The notes: a model not told the origin generated them from the sequence alone. DNA of 64,000 bases from Simmondsia chinensis (GCA_018398585.1 JAGTTD010000018.1:3045501-3109500), one strand, 5' to 3'; numbered from the stretch's first letter, positions 9,561 to 19,494 are shown. Program-made: numbers and translations.

Positions 9561-11256
9561 CAATTTATTAATTCTTGTACTTAAAATGAGATTTAACTTT
9601 TGGACAAACCCATTTTACTCAAAAAGGTACTTTCTAAAAATATTTATTAGGTTACCGGACAGATCATTTAGGTTAATTTAGCTTTTAACGAATGTATGTA
9701 GATAAAGGAAAACCCAACTGATATTAAACTCATTAGTATTTCCAAAAGTCGAGGTCCGTTCCCTTACAACGGGACCTCGCGACCCGACATACCCATACAT
9801 GCAAATGAAGGCTAGAGCACAAGAAAACACTTGCATAGTTATTTAAGGGGACCAACATGGTCCCCAAGAAAAGTGAGTAGATTGAGACTGATGGATCAAA
9901 TTTTTAACTTTGTTTGTGGGGCAGGCGAGTTCAAAATGGTACAATCACTTAATTTTGGAATAGTACAAAAAAATATTGAATGATTTCCCACAATAATGTG
10001 TAAGTGAATAATGACATCGTCAGTTTTAGTGTTTAGAGGAGGAGAAACAGCTACGTGGTGTAGTTGAATCCTAGTTGTGTAACTGTACAAGCACATTGGG
10101 TCATTATGCAAATGTCACTGTGGAGAAAAGAAGTTGGGAGATATGTGCTATTGGTTGTGTGGTTTTGACCCTACCTGGGAGATTCGTGATCTGAAACAGA
10201 CAAATAAATTTAGATTTCATTACTAAGAACAAAAGTATTGCAACAAATGGCAACGTTAGTTGCCTTTGACACGGCATGTGATGACAATGCCAAGGAGAAA
10301 GAGATAGAGGAGAGTGCTGCGTGCTTGCTTTTACAGTATTAGCTGGATTCAAGATCTACAAATCAGACAGATGAAGATAGCTTTCGTCTTCTAATGTGAT
10401 TGGCTTGTCAGAGTTAGTAGTGTGGCATGACTAGCCTTCAACTATGTGCATGGAATTAGACATCATGTCATTATAACTGTACGGAGAAGGAGGGGACGCT
10501 CAGTTATCTTTGGCACCACTTGGCAAATTCATAAACCATAGACTACAAAATTAAAGACAAACTTTCGTTACCCTAAAAAAAAATTGGAAATCGTTATAAA
10601 ATTTGAAGGATGAGTATCATGATTTGACAAATGAAAAACATATGAAAATGAGGCATCCACCCAATACGTTAAATTAATGCTCAATCCATCAAATATCGTA
10701 ATGAAAAAACAATAATGTAGTACATGAGACTGGTGGGATTCAAACTGAGTGGGATACAGTCGACATATCTTAAATCGAACTGATAAAGAGGCATATAAAT
10801 ATCATTTTCATATTATTTTTGTATTCGCTTCAATCTTCACTAGCTAGTCCAATATTTAACAGTTCGGTGCAAAGATGTTCGGTTTCAAATCTAGAGCAAT
10901 GGACATCTTAGAAGTTTCTAAAAACCGTCTTTGACTAAGAATAAGTTAAACTGACTATTATTTAATTTTATTATCAGTTCATTATTTGGACCTTTATTGA
11001 TCTTCGACGTACCGATACACACCTTGGGGTGTGACTGCATTTGAGCTTTTTGCTCAAGTGTTGCTATTCAAAATTTTTATTATGGGCCACAGCACACTTT
11101 AAATGGTTGTGTTGCTAGTTTTAGAGTGGTGATCAATTGACGTCTCGAGTCGTCCATGATTCCAAGCAATAAAAATAGTTTTTTTTATATGCAATTTGTT
11201 AAGAGTTTTTTCTGAAAATTAGTCATACTGTCGGTTTACTTCTACCACACGTTACT
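9561..11256. other. Unassigned non-coding stretch
   Basis: About 1.7 kb without recognisable protein similarity, TIRs, LTRs or family repeats. The open frames at 9896-10352 show no domain features and are taken as chance. Confidence 0.35.
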
Positions 11257-11274
11257 ATTAATAGTGGATAAACA

Positions 11275-11617
11275 GACAACAACAACAACAACAACAACAG
11301 TCCTAGTGCCCCAAGGGCTCCCGCATAAGCAGGGTGTGGGGGGTGGATGTAAGCAGCTTTCCCCCTTTAGGGCGCTACCCTGAAGGGAGACTGTTTCCGG
11401 GGACCCCCAACCTAAGAAGCGTGTCATCATGGAAACACAGTAGCCCGGAAGCATGAGAGAAACATAGTATTAGAGCAAAATATAACACTAGCCAAGCGTA
11501 ATGAAGCAAAACTCAAAGGAAGGTAATTGTAGGTAAATAGTCGGCAAGTCGGCAAGTTGGCAAGTACGCAGGTGCTCAAGTACACAGATAAACAAATAAG
11601 GACTCCAATATGTGCTC
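11275..11617 (-). mobile_element. 5'-truncated RTE LINE insertion
   Basis: Flanked by the perfect 18-bp TSD ATTAATAGTGGATAAACA at 11257-11274 and 11618-11635. The minus-strand 3' end is the shared tail module (GCGGGAGCCCTTGGGGCACT) plus about seven TTG repeats. Its upstream part continues into LINE-type sequence (a run of short CTTGCCGACTTGCCGAC-like repeats) and not into a 5S head. No coding part remains. Confidence 0.85.
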
Positions 11618-11643
11618 ATTAATAGTGGATAAACAATGTATAT

Positions 11644-11906
11644 ATATATATATAAAAGCAACACTCTTAGTGCCCTAAGGCCTCCTGCCTAAGCATGATC
11701 TGGGGGGAGGGGGGGAGTAAATGTACGCGGCCTTCCCCTTTCAGGGTGCTACCCTGAAGGGAGGTTGTTTCTGAGAATCCCCAACTTGAGGGGTGCAACA
11801 CGAGGACTTCCCAGGAGGTCACCCATCTTGATACTACACTCGCTTAAACACGCTTAACTTTGAAGTTCTAATAGGATTCAATGCTTGTATGTTGGTACCC
11901 TCTTAG
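11644..11906 (-). repeat. 5S rRNA-headed SINE, subtype B, with 19-bp TSD
   Basis: TSD GTGGATAAACAATGTATAT lies at 11625-11643 and 11907-11925. The minus-strand head starts ACCTAAGAGGGTACCAAC and follows 5S rRNA to its natural end, CTCGTGTTGCACCCCTC. It is then joined to the tail (AAGGGGAAGGCCGCGTAC, CAGATCATGCTTAGGCAGG). The target lies inside the right TSD copy of the neighbouring RTE insertion, so almost the same site was used twice. Confidence 0.9.
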
Positions 11907-11932
11907 GTGGATAAACAATGTATATCGACATA

Positions 11933-12098
11933 TAATTTTTTTTGATAATTAGTGAAAAGATCACAATACAAAAGTTGACATCCCCAAAGAATAGGATTCG
12001 AAGGGCACATAAAGTGTCAAGAAAAAAGAAACAACAAAGAAATAATACAAAAGCAACATAGTACCCAACCTTAAAAAACACCCAAAAATAGTATCATC
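11933..12098 (-). mobile_element. L1 LINE 3' end
   Basis: A T run followed by GATAATTAGTGAAAAGATC is the inverse of the L1 terminus. Beside it, CACAATACAAAAGTTGACATCCCC and GGCACATAAAGTGTC match the 3651-3873/4220-4335 subfamily 3' UTR. It hosts or adjoins the RTE insertion at 12120. Confidence 0.65.
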
Positions 12099-12119
12099 CC
12101 TTTATCAATCTATTTGCAG

Positions 12120-12343
12120 GAGCCCTACTCATGCTTTAATGCTCTCCTTCTGTTAGGTCATATGCTCTATGCTGCGGACCAGATTCTTAGATTGGAGGTC
12201 CTCGGAAACAACCTCTGTTTAGTGTAGCCCCTTGAAGAGGGAAGGCTACGTACATCTACCTCCCCCCCCCCCCGCCCCCCCCCCCCCAAAAGACCCTGCT
12301 TTTGCGGGAGCCCTTGCAGGCACTGGGTTTGTTGTTGTTGTTG
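12120..12343 (+). mobile_element. 5'-truncated RTE LINE 3' end
   Basis: Perfect 17-bp TSD TATCAATCTATTTGCAG at 12103-12119 and 12344-12360. The sequence runs through the LINE-type lead (TATGCTCTATGCTGCGGAC, as at about 14895) into the shared tail and ends CACTGGG plus TTG repeats. A C-rich run of about 28 bases, with one G, at 12259-12288 replaces the short C tract of other copies. No 5S head. Confidence 0.88.
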
Positions 12344-12360
12344 TATCAATCTATTTGCAG

Positions 12361-13630
12361 AAAAAATTTAGATTTAAGACTATATCTGATCAGTTAAAAT
12401 TCCCCAAAACCTGTAGGAAATCAAGACTAGGAGTTGAAGCCGCATGAGGGGAAGGAGTGGCAGGTAGCAACGCAGGAAGTCCATTAAACCCTAATGCCAT
12501 AGATTATAACAAAACCACCAAACGAAGCTAATATCAGGTGCACCTCTAGAAAAGCCTCACCTATTGGGACCAAACCGACCCTTAACACACGCAATATTCC
12601 TAACAATTTCATCTGAAGATAGTGGGTTCTCCTCACTCGAACCTTTCATCCATACAAGTAATTCCACCATGGGATGAGCTTACCCCTCTAGGATCATGCG
12701 TCCACCGTGATTTGTCTTCCGAATCCCTATCAAGATGGAAAGCTTGAAGGACATTTGGAATTCGACCAACGAAAGGCTCCTCCTTTGAGAAGAAGTGACA
12801 TCTCCAATTAAGAAACCATATCCACTTCTTGGCCTCTTCGTGCTAACTTCTTCACCTGACTCCCACTTCCACTTACATTCTAGGCAAAAACTTCATTTTT
12901 TTATCAGGAATTACATAAACGAGCTAATGAATGTGGGGAATATGTATATGTACATATATAATGTATATGACCTACATATTGGTTGGTATTATATTGTAAA
13001 GTAGATTATTCAAGATACATCAAGAAGTGGATTAGACACCTTGGTTACCAAACAGAATATATCGATTAAACGCTAGTTTGGCCTTGAAATCTTAGGACTG
13101 GCTTTCTTGGTGTAGAAATTTTATTGATCTAAATTTTGAGGTTACATTATGGATATACTGATACTTTGAAACGAATAAATCCGTCTCCAATTCTGTCACA
13201 TTAGATTTAGAGATAAATTAGAAGAGAGAAAATTCCATCTAAACAATTGAAATAAAAAGCTTGGTTGAAATAATTGATGAAGGACGGCCTTTCAATGGAA
13301 ATTTCTGTGTCAAAACCATTGTAAAAGGCCCATCGCTATCCCAACTCAAATTTGAGACAAGATAGAGATGGTGATACTATTTCGCTTCCAATTTCAGACG
13401 ACTTTGCGACACGATTGCTGTCATTTCTTAACAATTATAAACTAAATATGTACAAAATCAAAAAACATAAACCGACATACACCAATTATATATATATATA
13501 AAGTTAGTTATCAAAATTACAAACAACGAGAATAACAATATCAAAACCATGTCGTTGAATTCTCATGTCACTCTGTATCTTATGCACGGTGTTGGGGTCC
13601 AATTCCTATTGACAATGTCGCAAATGAAAG
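12361..13630. other. Unassigned stretch
   Basis: No gene or repeat family was recognised in about 1.3 kb. A short TA dinucleotide run lies near 13488-13500. Confidence 0.35.
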
Positions 13631-13639
13631 GGAAGACTG

Positions 13640-14025
13640 GCAAAATATGACCCGACTTGATGGCCCAATCAGTTTGACCCGCTATCTTACCCGACCCTAA
13701 CCTGAAAAATTTTAAATTTATTGGGACCTGAACCCGAAATGAACCGACCCGAATTTGATTCGACCTGAACTTGACCCAAACCAAGCTACCTCGAAACTCG
13801 AAATGACCTAACCTGAATTAGACCCGACCAAAGTTTGACCCGGCCCTTGATGACCCGAGACTTGAACCAAACATGTCCTATAACCCAAAATGGTCGAAAT
13901 AGTAGTCTAACTTATCATTTTCAGTTATAATTTTCAAGGTGAAATAGATATATTGTCAAAATAACCTAATAAGTCAACCTGAAATTCGATTGACCCAAGG
14001 ATGTCCAGACCTGAGGTTGACCTGA
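13640..14025. repeat. Degenerate GACCCGA-rich repeat, left part
   Basis: Dense degenerate copies of GACCCGA/AACCTGA in one orientation. The same low-complexity sequence resumes at 15050-15185 after the RTE LINE, which therefore appears to have inserted into one repeat block of about 500 bp. A similar block lies at 24000-24640. Confidence 0.65.
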
Positions 14026-14027
14026 CC

Positions 14028-15045
14028 CAACAGAAGATGCGAATTGGGGTGGAGTGAGGCCGATAGTGTCTTATGGGATGGTGTGTGGGGCGATAAAACA
14101 ATAGCATACATAGAAGATGAAGTTGGCAGAGAAGAAGATGCTACGGTGGATGTGCGTACGCACAAGGAAGGATAGGATCAGGAACGAAGTCATAAGAGGC
14201 GAATTGGGCATGGCCTCCATTGAGGATAAATTGAGGGAGCAATGTTTGAGGTGGTTTGGATATGCAAGGAGGAGACCGAGCACTGCTCCAGTCAGGAGAT
14301 GCGAACAGCCCCATGCTACGCTAGGCCGGAGAGGGAGAAGCAGGCCAAAGAAGAGAATAACGTCATAAGAGGTGAATTGGGCATGGCCTCCATTGAGGAT
14401 AAATTGAGGGAGCAACGTTGGAGGTGGTTTGGACATGTTAAGAGGAGGCCGAGCATCGCTCCAGTTAGAAGATGCCAATCGCCCCATACTTTGCTAGGCC
14501 ATAGAGGAAGAGGCGGGAAAAAGAAGAGATGATTGGAGACGATCAGACAAGATTTTACCCACCTAAACTTTCGGGAGATGGGGTTAGATAGAGCCCAATG
14601 GAGGGCTAGCATAGGGTTAGCGGATGTAGCGGCTTAGAATAGGGTGGTCCAGCTTATTAGTGGCATCGCTAGTGTTTCTAGGTCTTTCACTTCCTCTTTG
14701 GCTTTATGTGCATATTTGATCTCCTGATTTACTATCTATTTATAGGCTTATATGCAAACTGCAAACTGCCATTTCTCTTCCTATTATTTGCCTAGCTTTT
14801 GCTTGCATTGAGTTTGCTCATAATGCCTGCCTTCTGCTTTGCTCGACTTATATGCTTATTTCTCTGTTGCTGCCAAGCTATCATGCTTCGATGCTGCGGA
14901 CTAGCTTATCAGATTTGGGGTCCTCAAAAATAGCCTCCCTTCAGGGTAGCTCCCGGAAGGGGGAAGACTGCGTATATCTACACCCCAGACCCTACTTGTG
15001 CGGGAGCCCTTTGTGCCACTGGGTTTGTTGTTGTTGTTGTTTTTG
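14028..15045 (+). mobile_element. RTE LINE 3' part with complete tail module
   Basis: The plus strand carries the C-terminal coding part of a plant RTE LINE (14040-14640). It is followed by a 3' UTR and the tail GGGGTCCTCAAAAATAGCC, AGGGGGAAGACTGCG, CCCAGACCCTACTTGTGCG, CACTGGG and five TTG repeats. The insertion splits a GACCCGA-rich repeat block. This copy links the coding LINE to the tail seen alone in 5'-truncated insertions and fused to 5S heads in SINEs. TSDs could not be set because both flanks are repetitive. Confidence 0.85.
14040..14640 (+). pseudogene. RTE LINE reverse transcriptase C-terminal domain with 173-bp internal duplication
   Basis: Peptides follow the C-terminus of plant RTE proteins: KMLRWMCVRTRKDRIRNEVI, then MASIEDKLREQ, RWFGHVKRRP and a Lys/Arg tail, and later SIGLADV-like residues near 14615. 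A 173-bp unit beginning GTCATAAGAGG is present twice in tandem (14189-14361 and 14362-14533). Because 173 is not a multiple of three, the second copy lies in another frame, so this copy cannot make a normal protein. The upstream RT core and endonuclease are absent (5' truncation). Confidence 0.8.
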
Positions 15046-15049
15046 AACT

Positions 15050-15190
15050 TGAGACTGTCCTGACCCCAGGTCGACCTGAACCTAATTTTGACCCAAATTG
15101 GGCTTGACCCAAACCCGATTTTGACCCGACTCGAGATAGGCCCGACCTGACATTAATCCAACCCAACCCAACTAGATTCCCAGGTATAAA
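15050..15190. repeat. Degenerate GACCCGA-rich repeat, right part
   Basis: Continuation of the block at 13640-14025 (GACCCAAACCCGATTTTGAC and similar), displaced by the RTE LINE. Confidence 0.6.
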
Positions 15191-15293
15191 GACAACGGTC
15201 CACTTGAGTATCCCACATCCTCCAGGCAAGATCATAAACATGTACTAGCTCTCAAGAGATTTTCAGCATTTGCCAACCAAGTACCAATGTCAA

Positions 15294-16161
15294 TGTCAAG
15301 GAACCATCTTTTCCAAAAGCTTAAATTGATGGGTGAAGGTCCAGGAATGGTTCTATACTCTAACATGCCCCCTCACGTAAATGCTAATTGGGTTTGAAAA
15401 GTGGATAGTGCACAGGCCCACCTCATATCTTGTGCTTAATATGTTTTAATATTGAAAGTGAAGGATGTTGAGATTCGAACTCGTGACCTCTTGGTCATTA
15501 AGGCTCTGATATCATCCTCATATTTGCTCCATTAAATAAGAAACTATTATATCAGTAAAATATAATTTAGATACGTTACTTATCTGATTATATACAGAAT
15601 TTATATTTTTATTTAAAGGTTTTTTTCTTGATAAGTTGTGAGAGATATTAAGGAAACATCTTTTCCAAAAGTTTAAGCTGGTAGATGAAGGTGCATGATT
15701 GATTTTATATTCTAACATGCCCCCTCATACAAATGCCCATTTGGGTTTGAAGCATGGATACCGCACAGGACCACCTTTACCTTGGGCTTTAATTACGTAC
15801 ATGTAAATATTAAAGTGGGGGCTGTTGAGGTTCGAACGTGTGACCTCTTAGTTACAGGCTTTGATACTATCTCAAAGAACCAACTTTCCCAAAGGGTTAA
15901 ACTAATGGGTCAACGCCCGTGATTGGTTTTAAACACTAACATGTCCCCTCACGCAAATATCCAATGTGCTTGAAGTGTGGATATTGTACAGATCCATCTC
16001 TTACCTTGTGCTTAGCTTATGTTAGTTGAAAGTAGGGGGTTGTTGGGATTCTAACTCGTGACCTCTTGATTAACAAGGCTCTGATACCATGTCAAATAAT
16101 CATCTTACCTAAAAGCTTAAGCTAATGAGTAAAGGCTCGTGATTGATTTTATACCCTAACA
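15294..16161 (-). mobile_element. Tandem TRIM array: four 72-bp LTRs, three interiors
   Basis: LTR-like units lie at 15294-15365, about 15648-15717, 15870-15941 and 16090-16161. On the minus strand they run TGTTAGAG...GACA. Beside each 5' LTR is TGGTATCAGAGCC (tRNA-iMet primer site), as in 16077-16089, and before the next LTR a purine tract GTGAGGGGGCA. Interiors are about 148 bp, except the first, which carries extra AT-rich sequence at 15515-15647. The LTR-interior-LTR-interior chain fits unequal recombination between short LTRs. No ORF is present. Confidence 0.75.
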
Positions 16162-16265
16162 AGGAAAACTCGTGATACAAAAATGGCATCTCAAAAAGAG
16201 ACCCAAAAAGCGCACGCATAGTGCATGAAAGGGGAAAATAATAAGAAACGCCTATGAAAGTTGTA
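16162..16265 (-). mobile_element. L1 LINE 3' UTR fragment
   Basis: AACTCGTGATACAAAAATGGC, GAGACCCAAAAAGCGCACG and GCATGAAAGGGGAAAATAA match the inverted L1 3' UTR of 4220-4335. The poly(A) end is missing: the sequence starts directly at the TRIM boundary. Confidence 0.55.
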
Positions 16266-16416
16266 TCACCCGAATTCGTATTTAAAGTTACCGTTAGGTC
16301 TCTTGATTTTTAATTGATAAACTCGCCCACCTTATCTCCTTTGGGGCTGTGTGTTTGAGTAACTTTGATTGAGTTTATCGGTGTTGAGGATAAAGTTAGC
16401 GGATTGATCGGTAGTC

Positions 16417-16551
16417 GGGGTGACGAGTACGAACCAGGTGACCGGGGTGACGAGTACGAATAAGGTAACCGGGGTGACGAATACGGATAACGTAACCGAG
16501 GTGACGAATACGGATAAGGGAGATAAGGTGACGAATACGAGTAAGGTAAAC
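16417..16551 (-). repeat. 27-bp minisatellite, five units, in an open frame
   Basis: Five tandem 27-bp units (starts 16417, 16444, 16471, 16498, 16525) share GGTGACGAATACG. Because 27 is divisible by three, the minus-strand frame 16310-16639 stays open and would encode a nine-residue Tyr/Ser/Pro/Arg repeat (YSSPRLPY type). No known protein is recognised; the open frame may follow from the unit length alone. Confidence 0.8.
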
Positions 16552-16925
16552 AGAGCAACATGTACAGGTAACTCAGCCCTTGACGACCTATAAACTTATT
16601 GTCATGGGAGAAGATCAGGACAAAATTCCTGGCGGTCATTTCTTAACCACGAAGGAACGAAGAATTCTTCTCTCCTAAGGGTTCCTAACCTCTTTAAAAA
16701 GGGGGTTAAAACCCTCTTAAATAGGAAACATATAGGACTTGAGTTCAGTCTTTCTTCCAAGAACTTAACTAAAAAACCCTGAAACAATTGGTTTGTTCAA
16801 ATGCTTTTCCTTCAAAAGTAAACCAAACACATTGATCAAAATATTTATTTTATATATTTTTAGGTTATTAGATCCTCGTAAAATATTTATCATTTCCATC
16901 ATCAATATTATTACACTATTTCATA

Positions 16926-17470
16926 TTACTTTTCGATAATTACTGAGATAACTCCCAGTATAAAATCGGAGCAGCCACCAAAGCAGAGCCTAAGAAATTC
17001 ACCAGAGTCGGGAAAAAAATAGCAAAAAATCCCAAAACACTTAGACACCTAGATGCCTACCACCATGCCAACTCCTAAAATTCAAAAACATGCCCCAATA
17101 AGTCTACTCCACACTGACTCCTAAAATATAAAAGGCCAAATAGATCCACCTATACCAACTGCTTAAAACACAAAGAAGTCAAATGAAAGACATATTTCTT
17201 GCATTAATCGGTTAAGCTATTAATGTTACTTAGGACACCTCAAAGTAGACCTTATTAATATGAACTACAACTTCTATCAAGATTGGATAGGGAATAGAGC
17301 ACGAGCTGGCTACTTCTTGCGATGTTTCTTCTTCTTACTGGTAACCCATCAGGGACATCACCTTCAAGAGAACAAAAGAAATGATGCATGTCATCGTCAA
17401 AACTATCATACTTTAGGCTCAATTTCTTTCCAAGGTTCACCATTGACTTTGTTTGACCATATTTCATTTT
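16926..17470 (-). mobile_element. L1 LINE 3' region
   Basis: The minus strand starts with a peptide region (NLGKKLSLKYDSFDDD, LEGDVPDGL, then basic RRRN). It is followed by a T-rich 3' UTR and the terminus CAGTAATTATCGAAAAG at 16926. It matches the L1 region at 5055-6496 in both the short coding tail and the last 60 bases. The coding part is broken after the basic stretch. Confidence 0.55.
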
Positions 17471-17760
17471 ATGGAACTTAATTTCATTTATAAATTAACC
17501 GTGATAACACTTGGCACATTTTAAAGGTTCGTGTGGAAGTTCACATAGTCGAAGATCAATATGGGGACATCCTCCAAAAACCTACATAACATATGAAAAC
17601 AAATTGATATCTTAAACATGTACGACTTGTATGTCTGTCAGATTGGGGAGCTTATGTCCTATCATTTCGTCACAAATGCTGTAAAATTTTGATCCGTTTA
17701 CCCTTTAATGGATCTTTAAGATAAATAAACCCCATAAATTTAAATGTTAAAACTAAGTAC
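17471..17760. other. Unassigned stretch, possibly decayed transposon sequence
   Basis: No similarity was recognised. It lies just downstream, in minus-strand terms, of the CACTA transposase relic and may be its decayed remainder. Confidence 0.3.
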
Positions 17761-18740
17761 TTATTTCACAATGGTGTCATGTTCACAATTTAACACATTT
17801 TTGCTCACCCGATAACAAATAGCAGTGGCGATCCTTGTCAATTCATTATTGGAGAAAGAATGTTTAAGCTTCCTATATAGATAATTCATTGGCAAAGGCA
17901 GACGATGATCGTTTAAATAACATGGTTTATTAATTAGTTTCAAATGGAAAGCCTATCGCGTGTCCATACAATATGGGCATCCCATCTGTCCACGTGTACT
18001 TATATCCATGAAATTTGCTTACAATCCACATGATTGCAACATTCATGGTAAATTTTTGCTTTTTCAACCCACCATAAGCGACCAATCCATCTTCCCGTAA
18101 TAGTTTGAACTAATCTAGCTATAAGGGGTCTCAGAAACACCAATATTGAAGTTTGGATCCTTATAGCCTGGAATTAAGATATTCAAATACATATATGACC
18201 GCCTCATGCACATCCATAATGGAAGATTGTATGGAACACTTATGATTAGGTCACCAGAATAAGAGGGGCCACCTTAATCCAATAGATTGAGTTCCTTTGT
18301 ATAAAGACCCAAGGCGTTCACTCCTAATTGCAGAAGTAAACCATGGATGGCAACTATTGAAATGTCTCTAAGCTTTGGAATGAGCAAAATGTGTAATGGC
18401 ACTGTTTGAAGAATGATGTTTAGCATGCCATCTCGCCTGCTTTGCAATGCGAGAAGACATGAAAGGCCACAACAATTTTATCATGAGGAGGAAGGTAACG
18501 AAGCGCCTTGTAAGGAACCAACTTCAACCATTTTGCAATTATTTATACAAGCATCGATCTTTGGATACTCTAAACCAGGGCCTAAAACCATTTTTTATCT
18601 CATAGAAGTATTTTTGTTTTATTACCAATTTTCACCTGAGAGTAACATGTTTCTCATGATTGAACACATACTAATATAACATTTGTCACTCATATTAAAC
18701 TCCGCTATGCAATTTAATAATTGAGAATCAACATATAATT
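17761..18740 (-). pseudogene. Decayed CACTA (TNP2/Transposase_21) transposase relic
   Basis: With many stops and frameshifts, minus-strand peptides follow the TNP2 family in order. They are EYPKIDACINNC (about 18570), KALRYLPPHDK, an RWH/HPAD-like region, VPYNLPLWMCM (about 18220), KLLREDGLV, FTMNVAIMWIVS (about 18010) and CYLNDHRLPLPMNYLYRK (about 17900). The same landmarks occur in the intact-looking TNP2 gene of this window (YEKIHACPNNC, IPCNLPPWLCM, MQGAIMWTINDFPAY). It is an older, unrelated copy: no CACTA termini were found around it and its divergence is high. Confidence 0.7.
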
Positions 18741-19490
18741 TATTTTATTTAGAACATTCATCTTGCAGTTGTTGCTCTTCACTACAACTACTATAATTTG
18801 AAGACTATCAAACAAATTCGAAATAAGGTCCTATTGCGCACGTTAATGGCAATCTGGTTATATGGAAAAACACTTTCTATATGAATATTGACGTGCTCAA
18901 TTAGATGTGAGGATTCACAATGAACAACAGAATGAAATCTTCTCATGTCACCGTATGTGATCCATATAGTGTAATTATTCTTAAATAAATTTCTTGCTCA
19001 GAAAATGATAGCGAACCATGTAATCACTCTCAAATTTTAGCTTATATTTTTTTTTCATGGACACAAAATTTTCTTTTTGAACAATAAGAAACCCTTTTTT
19101 TTTTTTTTTTTTTTTTTTTGTGATCACCGAACTAACCGAGATAATTTTGAGACAAAGATCTGTTTCCTATATATTAAATTTAAGGCGTGCTAAAATCTAC
19201 TTAAAATTGAAATATAAGATGATTTAGTTGTCTAAAAAATTGAAAATTGAGACGGTCATGCCCATCTAATATGTCCGACTAAAGAGGTAGATAATGTTGT
19301 TTGTAAATTTGAAAATAAAAATGGTAGGCCCCTCACAAGAGAAATTATTATGTGACCCGGGGTCACCATGCACCTTATATAGATTTTTGTCCCGTTCTCT
19401 TGTGAATTTCTCTCTTCTTCCCTACCTCGTATCCATTTCTCTTCTCATAGTTACCTCTAATATAGATGGGTTTAAGAGTGGCTGCCCATC
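18741..19490. other. Unassigned stretch with a T homopolymer
   Basis: No gene is visible. A T run of about 29 bases lies at 19090-19119, possibly an inverted retroposon poly(A), but the flanking sequence is not recognised. Confidence 0.35.
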
Positions 19491-19494
19491 TCAA

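Noticed and set aside
14071..14612. Minus-strand frames of 98 and 138 codons
   Set aside because: They are antisense shadows of the RTE C-terminal coding sequence.
16077..16089. A tRNA gene at the box B-like motif
   Set aside because: No acceptor stem or anticodon arm can be formed, and the motif is part of the repeated TRIM interior.
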